Positions 47,734 through 56,509 of a stretch of 64,000 nt of DNA are shown here, one piece after another. A program made the translations under genes and the position numbers. Each line of letters starts with the position of its first letter. Position 1 is the stretch's first letter. Below the pieces are notes generated by a model. The model saw only the letters and a list, made by a program, of their open reading frames with translations, ran no database searches and was not told the origin of the DNA. This stretch comes from Echria macrotheca. Taxonomy: Eukaryota > Ascomycota > Sordariomycetes > Sordariales > Schizotheciaceae. The stretch lies in assembly GCA_030411725.1 (NCBI GenBank), contig MU839830.1:1798001-1862000 (forward strand), read 5' to 3'.

Positions 47734-49692
47734 GTACGTGCGGCGATCAAGTCATCATGAACATTGGGAGGAGTCAGGCGCGAGGAGTACGGGTTCTCAA
47801 AAGCAGGGCGTCATGACCTTTTATGAGGCAGTCCATCCCCTTTAGCAATTGAACTTCGTCAGAGTTACCCCTTGCTCGTTTTATGATTAGTGATATTATT
47901 ATGCTTTTGCCGCCAAGTTGGCGGCCCGGTTTGTTAAACTTGGTATTTGTCGGTTCAACGGCAACAACGTTACGACATCTTTCCACCAGGGAGAAGTCTT
48001 CAACCCTCATTTGATTAGCTTCGCCTTTGGTTACATGAATTTTTCGACGTCATTCGACTAGGTTTCTGACGGGTTGTTCCCAGAAACCAATCCGGCGGCT
48101 TCCGGTCGAAAATGGACCAAGGTCATAACATGTAAGTCCTGTCTGTTCCTTCCCACACCGGGAACCTACAGATCTGGACTGAGATAAGACCCTGAAGCAG
48201 ATTTGCACCGGTAATAATATGGAATGATTCGGGTACGAGGAGGAGGTGAAGAGAAGAGTATTTATTAATAGTTTGGCGAGTCCTGCGGGGACAAGAACAG
48301 GATGCCGATTTGATTCATGGCGCGATGCGGATTCTTTAATATGATTATAGCTATGCTTAGGTAGACAGCCTGGTGACAAGGCCGGGCCGGGGAGATAGAC
48401 CGATGATGATTTTTGTTGTTTTTTTTGATGTGACTGTTGATTTTATGTGGTTTATCATTGTGCTTCTGGGCCGTGTTCGCGTCCGACTGTATGTACACTC
48501 TTTGGGTTGTGAGATGTTGGTTGGGCGGACTTATTGTTGTGTTTTGATGGTCTGATTGTTGTGAGGGGGGATTCTTTTCCATGTCTTATTCTTTTGCATT
48601 TTCCTCCTCTGGTTATTCTCTTTTTTCTTCCACTACTCGTTTTTTTCCCCGTGAGGAACCGGCAAGGGCTATCTATTTACCTACCGCTGGATGGTGGTCG
48701 TAGCTGGCTGGGTTGGGCTAGGAGAGGGACTTGGAATATTCTTGTTGATGGGCGAGTCGGTTAATTTTTTTTCCTCAGTTTTACGTGTTGTGTTCTTTCA
48801 GTTTAATTTTGCTTTCAGCATCACTGTCAGTATCCGCTAACATTGTAGAGTGTGTTTAGGCTCCGGGGAACCTGAGGGGGGCGCCACGTCATGGTCTTCT
48901 TCCTTGGATAGGTACATGTAGGGAATGGATAGGAGTGGTTTCGAGAGAACTTGTGTTCTTCGCCATCTCTACTCCGCAGGATTCCATACTGGTGGCTGAA
49001 TGTAAATGACGTGGTATGTGTTCTTTATGTCCCGTGGGGAAAGAGCTGGCATCTCCTCGATCTAGCAGTTCTAGTACTCGCCGGGTCGAATTTGGGTAGG
49101 AATGGTCACGGACGGTTGGGTCGCTCGGGGGTTGTATCAGTTATCGTCGATCTGTCCATCATCAGTCGATGTTGTACCACGGGGCTGAAGAGGTTATCTA
49201 TCTGAGCGCTGGGGATAACCGAGTGAGCGCAGTCGACATCTAATGAACTCAGTTTGAGACATACCCGACAATACGTTAAGGTAGTCAGCAAGTACCCAAA
49301 TATCTTTCGTCTTCAGCCACTCATCACGAATCCCACCCCTGTCCTGCACGAGATGCATCAAAATGCAAGTCACCCTCCCGCCCTGCTCGCAAGGGAAACC
49401 CCACAGCGGGAAGATGGCAGAAAAGAGCTGTCCCAAAACGGGCTGGCGTCAACAAGCTGAATCCCCCGCATCGCGCCATTCGTTGAGAGTAGAGTCCTCA
49501 GCGTGGCTGCCTGTGTCCAATTTTCTTTACGATAATCGAGTGGGTTGCCTGGCGATCGAATAGATTGCCTGGCGCATGAATCGTGGCGGTGCTCCTCTCA
49601 TTCAGGCGTCCATCCGCAGAACTGCTTTTCCCCCCTCGCTGTGCCTCACTTTCCCCCTTTACGGTCGGCAGGTTGGCGGTCTGGGGAGCGCC
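47734..49692. other. gene-free stretch downstream of the RRM gene
   Basis: This contains the 3' untranslated region of the RRM gene and AT-richer intergenic DNA with T-runs (48415-48430, 48760-48780). No supportable ORF or RNA gene was seen. It ends at the left inverted repeat of the mobile element. Confidence 0.5.
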
Positions 49693-49720
49693 ATTTGATC
49701 AACTGTAAGTTTACTCAAAT
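49693..49720 (+). repeat. left terminal inverted repeat (28 bp)
   Basis: This is an exact reverse complement of 50533-50560. One further outer base pair (C at 49692, G at 50561) also matches. Confidence 0.9.
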
Positions 49721-49906
49721 GCAGTGCGGGGGGTGCAGGCGTGGGGTGGGGGTAAAAAAGTTTGCGGCCCCTATAGTTGCAAAAATCCTCTAGTTAACTA
49801 CCCCAAGCCATATATATACCTTCCCCTACCACCACCACCACCCTACCACCACCAGCTAGAAGGCGTAGCGCGCAATCAAAGGCGTTTCCTCGCAGTTAAA
49901 TCCATC

Positions 49907-49998
49907 AGCACCCAATTACCCTAACTGCGCGAAAAGAAGCTTATTGCGCGCGATAGTGGTTGATCGCGCGCGACGGGTACCAAGAGGTATTGGGTGCT
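49907..49998. repeat. internal inverted repeat of the element
   Basis: AGCACCCAATTACC at 49907-49920 pairs with GGTATTGGGTGCT at 49986-49998, apart from one unpaired base. The 65-bp loop holds several GCGCGCGA-type words. The arms could form a stem-loop in single-stranded DNA or RNA. Confidence 0.65.
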
Positions 49999-50180
49999 TG
50001 GGCCAGCCAAGGCTCGCTTATGGCCTACCCCCTGCACCCCATCAAAAAACACAATCATCGAGTGCAAAAGCTGTTTTTGACGATTAAAAATTAAAGAAAA
50101 ATCGCACGCAAAAAGGGTTGTACGAGTGTAGTCGCAAGATCCGTGCAGCTCGATTGATAGGCTGTTGTTTTTTGCGATAC

Positions 50181-50386
50181 GCTGTAAGTATAGGGGGTTA
50201 TGCGCTATAATTACAGTGGGTTGTGTGCTGTAGTTATAGGGGGCTGTACGCTGTAATTATAATTGGTTGTGTGCTGCAACTATAGGGGGTTGTGTGCTGT
50301 AGTTACAGTGGGTTGTTCGCTGTAGTTATAGGGGTTGTGGGCTGTAATTATAGGCGGTTGTAGGCTGTAATTATAAGGGTATTGTT
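50181..50386. repeat. 23-bp minisatellite, nine units
   Basis: Nine head-to-tail units start at 50181, 50204, 50227, 50250, 50273, 50296, 50319, 50341 and 50364. All are 23 bp except the seventh, which is 22 bp. The consensus begins GCTGTARTTATAGGGG and ends TTGTGT. Units differ at a few positions, and none is an exact copy of its neighbour. The array lies wholly inside the inverted-repeat element. Confidence 0.88.
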
Positions 50387-50532
50387 TTTAGCTGTTATTA
50401 ACCCCCGTTACCCTTGGTTGAAATATGGGTAGGAAGGCGTGGAAGGTTATGGGGGAAAAGTTGCAATTACTGAGGGGCTACCTGCTACCCGGGTGTGGGT
50501 GTAATGACTGGTGTTGGGAAATTTTTTGCAAA

Positions 50533-50560
50533 ATTTGAGTAAACTTACAGTTGATCAAAT
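50533..50560 (-). repeat. right terminal inverted repeat (28 bp)
   Basis: This is an exact reverse complement of 49693-49720, ending in TTGATCAAAT at its outer edge. Confidence 0.9.
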
Positions 50561-51159
50561 GGACCACCGCCGCGGTCGGGACCCTTGTTTGAAGGCTCGC
50601 ATCCTTGTGATCCTTGGTGCGTCTTGGCAACGTGTTTGGACCCTAGCTGCTTTTGGTTGTTGGGCTGCCTAGCCTGGTGATTGACAGGCACGCGCTGCGC
50701 CGCTGACAGGGTCGCATTCAGTTAAATATCTTTTGGGGGGCCCGTCGTCGCAAGCCAAGGGGAGGAGGAGGTGGAGGGGTTTTGGATTTTCTTCTTTTCC
50801 CTTCACAAACGACGGACCCCGCATATTATCGACGGTCAACGACAAGTCGCTCGCGAGGATCTGGCACGAATATTAGAGGGGAAATACGCGCGGAGGATTT
50901 CTCGATTTCAGAAGCGGGGTATCGCACACATCATGAGTCGTTGCGCGCGATAGCCTGGACTTTTCTTTACGTTTTTCTTGGACTCGTTGGGGGAAGAAAC
51001 AAACCAGCAAGGGGCCCGGGTCGGAAGGGAAGGGAGGACAGGGAAGCGATTCATCAGATACCAACGCAAGACCGATCAGTTACGCGACTACCATACTGGG
51101 CAAGGAGTGGCATAACTGCGCGAAAGGAAGACATACAGAAAAGAAAGAGGACGAAAGAA
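50561..51159. other. flank of the element and leader of the next gene
   Basis: This is the unique right flank of the mobile element, running into the promoter and A/G-rich leader of the gene at 51160. An open frame entering the gene from 50782 exists, but its translation is basic and low-complexity, so I take it as leader. Two words are shared with the element interior (see findings). Confidence 0.5.
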
Positions 51160-52001
51160 ATGGCGCCGCAGTTCTGGATCAGGTTCAAGGAGGACGGCCG
51201 AGGCGAGCTCGGTATCGTCTTCAAGACCAGCCAGGTCGTGTGCCGGATCATCGCCGTCCTCTTCGAGATTGGGGCCATTACATTTCTGGCGTGGGCATAC
51301 GACCGGTGGAAGTCGGAGCCGTCGGTGCGGGTCGATATAATATTTCCTTGTTTCTTTCCGGTGTGTTATCCATCCCTTCCCGCCGGCTTCCCCCGTTTTG
51401 TGATGGATATCTGGGGGACTTGTTTTCGGAAACGCGAGGCTCAATAGCATCACCGATGAAGGGCTAACTGAATCTACAGGTAGCCACAGCCATACTGAGC
51501 GACAGCTACGAAGTCGTCTCGCTGCTGTTTCTGAAACGAAAACGACCGCTCAACCCCGCTATTGTCATATGCGACGTTGCCGTGGCCGCGGTTGGAGTCT
51601 TTTGCTTTGTGATGATCAGCGGGAGCGGCTACGATGTGTATAAGGGCACGACCCCACGGCTGGGTATGGGCGTCTTCTTGAAATGTATGGTACTAGTTTG
51701 CTAATCAACTGCTAGGGACTCTGCGGCCCTTATGGGCGGATGACATAAACAACGCCATGATTTTTATGATGGTGTTCAGGTATGTTTCAGAGTTGAACGA
51801 AGGGAAGGCTCAGCTAATTGGTGAAACAGTCTCCTACATGCAATGTTCATTCTGGTGGCAGCGCTGGCAGGTGTTTATATTGTCATCGTCCGAAAGCGAG
51901 CCGAGAAGGAGGAGAGGATCGCGCGGAACCAGGCCGAGATGATCCATTTCAACGAGAGGCAGAGGAGACGATGGCAGACGAGAGGTTCTGCCCAGGTATA
52001 A
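51160..52001 (+). CDS. small multi-span membrane protein (201 aa), hypothetical
   Basis: I do not recognise a named family. Four exons, 51160-51324, 51480-51684, 51716-51779 and 51830-52001, give 201 aa. Intron 2 is only 31 bp (51685-51715), with TTGCTAATC as branch site. Skipping it would end the protein in a stop after LKCMVLVC, so it is needed. The first donor could be GTGCGG (chosen) or six bases later; both keep frame. Hydrophobic segments are at about 30-48 (IIAVLFEIGAITFLAWAY), 56-75, 85-105 (IVICDVAVAAVGVFCFVMI) and 135-165 (FILVAALAGVYIVIV). A basic, glutamine-rich cytosolic tail follows. The four-helix layout resembles MARVEL-like proteins, but this is only topology. It starts 600 bp from the mobile element. 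Confidence 0.65.
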
Positions 52002-52661
52002 TCAGGATCGAGTCTAATATATAATGTTGTGATACTCGGGACATAGCTCCTTCAGTTCAGCGTCTTTGTCGACATAGCAGGAGAAATCAGACACTTCGTT
52101 CTAACTACCTTCCAGCTGCTGATTAATATGACTGGAACGAGAGTTACCGGCTAGAAGTATACCGTATGAGGTTCAAGATTTCTTTATTGCGTATCTCAAT
52201 CAGACCTGTTAGGCCCGGCAGGAGCACCCATGAAAGATGGAAGGCACGCAAGGACCACAGCACTTGTATTCAGCCAGCCAGAGGGTTCACTTCTCTTCTT
52301 TCACAAAATTAAGCATCTTTACCTCAGTCTTTCAAACCCGAACCCTACCTCCGAATCCCAACTTCTCCTTCGTTTTCTGTGTACACTTGGTCGTCATTCC
52401 AGGATAGGCATCCAAGCCCGTTCTATTCACCTTCGCACCACTCTATGGGTATCCACCCGCGTTGCTTGTTTCCACCTAGGCTCAGTTGCATTGCAGTTGT
52501 TGCTGATCGAAACCAATCAATGTTGCAGTTGTCCGGAAAATTGTGGGTGTTGCAGAAATTTAGTGCCGTGGCGCTGCGGTATGTTTTCCCCGCCTGTCAC
52601 GGGCATCAGTCTACCGAGGACATGAACCCAAAAGCTTGTCGGTGGTATTGTATTGAGCATC
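52002..52661. other. intergenic region carrying repeat copy 2
   Basis: This lies between the membrane-protein gene and the HET gene. It contains the second copy of the dispersed repeat (52205-52382) and the HET promoter. No supportable ORF was seen. Confidence 0.5.
52205..52382 (+). repeat. dispersed repeat, copy 2
   Basis: This is the partner of 35507-35662, in the same orientation. The strongest shared block runs from GGCAGGAGCACCCA to TTACCTCAGTCTTTCAA; similarity after that is weaker. It ends about 280 bp before the HET start codon, so it may supply part of that gene's promoter or leader. Confidence 0.65.
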
Positions 52662-54656
52662 ATGGCTAACGCTTCGACGCCGACTCAGGCAAGCCCCTAT
52701 GTGGGCCAAGTCCTCGCACCCTCAAGACAGCAAATCCGCCTCGTTCAGCTCCTCCCAGGCACACACGACGCGCCCATTGTCTGCTCGAGTTGCATCGTCT
52801 CCCTCTCCGAGACGCCACCACGCTACACAGCCCTCTCATACGTCTGGGGTGACGGCTCAGATCGACAGACCATCACGTTCAACGACGACCCCGGCTTCCT
52901 GATCACTCGCAACCTCCACACAGCTCTGGGGTACCTTCGACACGAGGAAACCACCACAGTGCTATGGGTGGACGCAATCTGTATCAACCAGGCCGACGAG
53001 GGAGAAAAAAACCACCAGGTCCCCCTCATGGGCTTCATCTACAGAAACGCTGCCGAAACCTGCATCTGGCTCGGGAAGGAGTCCGCCGATAGCGACCTCG
53101 CGATGCATCTGATCAGCCAGCTCGACGGTGACGACCTCCACAGCACCAACAACAGCCTCGACACGAGCGGGCTCCAGGCCATCCTGGCCCTGCAGAAGCG
53201 GTCGTGGTGGAGCAGGGTCTGGGTAATCCAGGAAGCGCTGCTCTCGCCCAACCCGACGGTCCGCTGCGGCCTCGCCACCCTGCCGATGGAGGCGTTCATG
53301 GTACTCGACGATATCCGGCGGAGCTACCACCGGCGCAGCAGGGAATACGTCCGGAACGGTCTGCTGTCGAATCTGATCACTCAGTTCTCGCGCAGCTTGC
53401 GGAATCCATTCGCTAGCGTTATCACCGACTGGCCCGACCTGCGGAGGGAGCTGCTGGCCCGGCCTCTGAACGGGGATTATGACCAGAATCACGCGAGCCG
53501 ACTCTCGTACTGGACGCAGTCTCTCGAGGAGTTCGGCGCCACGGATCCGCGGGACAAGATCTACGGTCTGCTCGGGCTGGCGACTGACGCCGATAGGGAG
53601 TATATGCGCGTCGCGCTGGAGCGACGGATGACGGTCTCACGCGTGTACACGCACGCGACGCGGCTCTTTATCAGCAGCACGCGCGATCTTTTGTTTCTGA
53701 GCTTTGATGTGGAGAACAGGGCGCCGTGTCCGCGCGGCGAGGATGAGAAGACGGGGAAGTTGCCGTCGTGGGTTATGGATTACTCCCACCGGCCCTTGAG
53801 GGAGGATGGATCCTGGTTCAGACCGGATTATATCCCCCTGTGCCCCTATTATAACGCAATAGGGAACGGGAGCGTTCTGGGTGCACATATCCGGACGGAA
53901 CCGTTCCCATTCGACGATGAGGCGTTGGCGGGTCTACTGTTCCTGCGAGGCCTGGTAGTAGACACAGTTGTCTTTGCCAGTCCCTGTCCGCATATCAGAC
54001 CGCATCATGGACTCGACGGCGAGCAGAGGACGAGATATAGTATTGAGCGACTGCAGGCGACGGCTGAGCATGTGCTTGATTGGGAACAGAAAGCCATGGC
54101 GCCTGGCTGGGCTGATCCGTACGACTACAATACCGGGGGCAGTCTCGGCAAGACGAGGCTGGAGGCTTTTCGGAGGACGATGCTAGGGAACCGTACCGGC
54201 GCTCGGTTGCAGCTTGACTATCATGAGTCTGAAGCCGACTGGGATACGTGGTTTGATGTGCTTCTCGGTCGAACAGAGATGCCGTCGCACGATGGGTCTG
54301 CTCCATTGCGGTCCGAGGAGGAGGCCCTCCTGCAGTATCTCCTGCCCCTTCGGCTTGCTTTGATTCCCAAGACGGCGGGGAAGAGTTTCTTCATTACATC
54401 ACGGGGATATTTCGGACTCGGGCCACTGACTTCCAAGCCGGGCGATGCGGTTTGTGTGGTTGAGGGGGCTGCAGTGCCGTTTGTGTTGCGGGCTGTTGAC
54501 GACGCCGAGCTTGTTGCTTTTGCAAAGACAGGACGAAATAATGAAAAACATAGGCACTTTAAGCTCGTCGGGGAGTCATATGTTCATGGGGTTTCCGACG
54601 GGGAGTGGATTGCTGGTCAGTCTGAAACCCAAGTAGTTGACCTGGTCCTTGTTTAG
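52662..54656 (+). CDS. HET-domain protein
   Basis: This is a single-exon gene for a 664-aa protein with an N-terminal heterokaryon-incompatibility (HET) domain. HET proteins take part in non-self recognition and programmed cell death when unlike fungal strains fuse. The HET motifs are visible: YTALSYVWGD (55-64), LWVDAICINQ (101-110), a region NAAETCIWLG (129-138), and WWSRVWVIQEALL. The start is the ATG at 52662; the frame runs three codons further without an ATG. The C-terminal half is of the type seen in many orphan HET proteins (ATDPRDKIYGLLGLA, KTAGKSFFITSRGYFGLGP, PGDAVCVVEGA near the end). No NACHT, ankyrin or WD repeat is fused to it. It converges on the aldo-keto reductase gene. Whether it takes part in incompatibility in this species cannot be told. 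Confidence 0.93.
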   Translation: MANASTPTQASPYVGQVLAPSRQQIRLVQLLPGTHDAPIVCSSCIVSLSETPPRYTALSYVWGDGSDRQTITFNDDPGFLITRNLHTALGYLRHEETTTVLWVDAICINQADEGEKNHQVPLMGFIYRNAAETCIWLGKESADSDLAMHLISQLDGDDLHSTNNSLDTSGLQAILALQKRSWWSRVWVIQEALLSPNPTVRCGLATLPMEAFMVLDDIRRSYHRRSREYVRNGLLSNLITQFSRSLRNPFASVITDWPDLRRELLARPLNGDYDQNHASRLSYWTQSLEEFGATDPRDKIYGLLGLATDADREYMRVALERRMTVSRVYTHATRLFISSTRDLLFLSFDVENRAPCPRGEDEKTGKLPSWVMDYSHRPLREDGSWFRPDYIPLCPYYNAIGNGSVLGAHIRTEPFPFDDEALAGLLFLRGLVVDTVVFASPCPHIRPHHGLDGEQRTRYSIERLQATAEHVLDWEQKAMAPGWADPYDYNTGGSLGKTRLEAFRRTMLGNRTGARLQLDYHESEADWDTWFDVLLGRTEMPSHDGSAPLRSEEEALLQYLLPLRLALIPKTAGKSFFITSRGYFGLGPLTSKPGDAVCVVEGAAVPFVLRAVDDAELVAFAKTGRNNEKHRHFKLVGESYVHGVSDGEWIAGQSETQVVDLVLV

Positions 54657-54800
54657 AGAGGAAGCAGGAATGCCGCTTTTGAATCGGGAAATATCTGAGA
54701 TCAATTATATTGCGTACTTCCTAACTACCTACTATATGGATTCAACACATAAATTCGCAGGAGAGACATGTCACCAAATCTCACAATGGCGATCTGAAAC

Positions 54801-56060
54801 TCAGGCCGTTTCCAGCTCGGGCGTATCACCAAGCAATACGCTCATCATGCTGAAACAAGTTAGTTATTTGCACCAGTGGTGAATGGACGAGGCCACTTAC
54901 GAGGCGGGATACCGATCCCCTTCCAGCACGGTAGCCTCAGAAAAGCGACGCAACTCGGCGACTTCGTCCGCGGAGAGCTCAATCTCGGCAGCGGCCGTGT
55001 TCTCCTCAAGGTACTTAATTGTCTTGGTCCCCGGGATCGGAATGATGTCCTCGCCCTGGGCCAGCAGCCAGGCCAGACAGACCTGGGCGTTTGTGCAGCC
55101 GTGGCGGGCAGCGACGGCGTTGATCTTATCGACGAGGGCGGTGATCTTGGGGAAGTTTTCAGGCGAGTAGCGAGGGATGGTGCGGCGGAACTTTACACAA
55201 AGTCAGATAACAAGATCCTCCAAATCATGTGGTATTGAAGGGAAGACTTACATCGTCAGCTGGCAAGTCCTCGAACGACTTGATCTTGCCCGTCAACAGA
55301 CCGTGGCCGGTCGGTCCATAGGCGACAATGGAGATGCCCAGCTCGCGACAGGTGCGCAGGACGTCGGTCTTTTCGAACTCGATGTCGAGACAGAAGGGGC
55401 TGTAGTCGACCTGGACGGCGGCGATGGGGTGGACGGCGTGGGCGCGGCGGATGCTGGCGGCTGAGACTTCGGAGAGGCCTAGGTGGCGGATCTTTCCTTC
55501 ACTTTCACATACGGTCAGCTCCTACTTGTGTATCTCTCAAGTGTTCGGAGGGCAACTTACTTCTTCAGCTCAACCATGGTCTTGACGACAGTCTCGATGG
55601 GCACCTTGCCGTCGGCGCGGTGGCTATCACGCGTGGTCAACAATATGATCACCATATCAAAGGTTGTACGGTCAGCAACGCACCAGTAATACAAGTCGAT
55701 ATAATCCGTCCCCAACCTCTTCAAGCTCCTCGCACACGCAGCCCGGATGTAGTCGGGGCTAGACTCGAAATCGATGGTCCACTTCTCCGGGTCGAACTTG
55801 ATGCCGAACTTGGTGGCCAGGAAGATGTCGGCCCGCTTGCCCGACTGGCGGAACCAGTCGCCGATGCGGTCCTCGGCGTCCATGTAGATGTCGGCCGTGT
55901 CCCAGAAGCGCTCGCCAATCTCCCAGGCGCGCTGGAGCACGGCGACCTTGTCGGCGTCGGACTGCTTCTCGACCGAGTAGGTGCCGCCGAGGGACATGGC
56001 GCCGAAGCCGATGGCCTGGACGGGGGGGCCGTTGCGGCCTAGGGGGCGGGTTGGGACCAT
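54801..56060 (-). CDS. aldo-keto reductase (AKR13/YakC-like)
   Basis: This is an NADPH-dependent carbonyl reductase or alcohol dehydrogenase of the aldo-keto reductase superfamily, probably cytosolic. Five minus-strand exons, 56060-55684, 55623-55561, 55501-55252, 55190-54901 and 54849-54801, give 342 aa. The catalytic tetrad is complete: D54 and Y59 in WDTADIYM, K84 in FLATKFG, and H127 in the spliced YYCHRADGK. Exon 3 restores KIRHLGLSEVSA, and exon 4 carries the cofactor loop IIPIPGTKTIKYLEEN. The short last exon encodes SMMSVLLGDTPELETA. Donors are GTGCGT, GTAAGT, GTAAGT and GTAAGT. It is divergently transcribed from the Zn2Cys6 gene, which suggests shared control. The substrate is unknown. 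Confidence 0.92.
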
Positions 56061-56509
56061 TTTTAGTAGTCTTAGAAGAAAATCTTTGATAGAATGAAGA
56101 GAGAGTCAAGAGACGTGGTTGATGGATGCTGGAGGTGAGAGATGATGCCATGATGGTCGTCGAGCCAGACGTATTTATGCTTTTTCTTCCATTGTATCGA
56201 CCCTAGTATAGCCGGACTTAAGATGGTATCTTGTGGGCCATAGCCCCGAGGGCGTCGATGGTGCATCTCATGGCGAGTCATTGGCTATCCGTACCTTAGA
56301 TGGCTGGACAAAGAAAAGCAGCCAATCAGAGCACAGAAAACGCGATGTAGCCAATCAGCTTTGTGTCTGCCGGTATTACTAATCTCTCGAGTCGGACCCT
56401 TTTCCACTCTGTTTGAACAACATCTTTGGATTAGCACTTGGCTCCTTGCGATCTCGGACTCTTCTTTCATCCGAATCCACCACACCGGCGACATTCACGA
56501 ATCACTGCC
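56061..56509. promoter_or_regulatory. bidirectional promoter with CCAAT boxes
   Basis: This 449-bp region separates the divergent reductase and regulator genes. It holds two CCAATCAG octamers on the plus strand (56322-56329 and 56351-56358, 29 bp apart) and one CCAAT on the minus strand (56280-56284). A TATA-like GCATAAATA on the minus strand at 56180-56172 is 112 bp before the reductase ATG. CCAAT boxes are bound by the HAP complex in fungi. Co-regulation of both genes is inference. Confidence 0.55.

Larger units (their letters stand above)
49693..50560. mobile_element. 868-bp non-autonomous terminal-inverted-repeat element
   Basis: The element is bounded by perfect 28-bp inverted repeats at 49693-49720 and 50533-50560. 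The outer end reads ATTTGATCAACTG and the inner end TTTACTCAAAT. It has no ORF able to encode a transposase, so it would need one in trans (MITE-like). The flanking 8-mers GGAGCGCC (49685-49692) and GGACCACC (50561-50568) match at six of eight positions, which could be a decayed 8-bp target duplication of hAT type, or chance. The interior is AT-rich, unlike its surroundings, and contains a hairpin-forming inverted repeat and a 23-bp minisatellite. The superfamily is not decided. Confidence 0.8.

Noticed and set aside
50782..51447. Upstream extension of the membrane-protein gene to 50782
   Set aside because: The added 126 residues are basic and low in complexity; the ATG at 51160 has an A-rich fungal leader directly before it.
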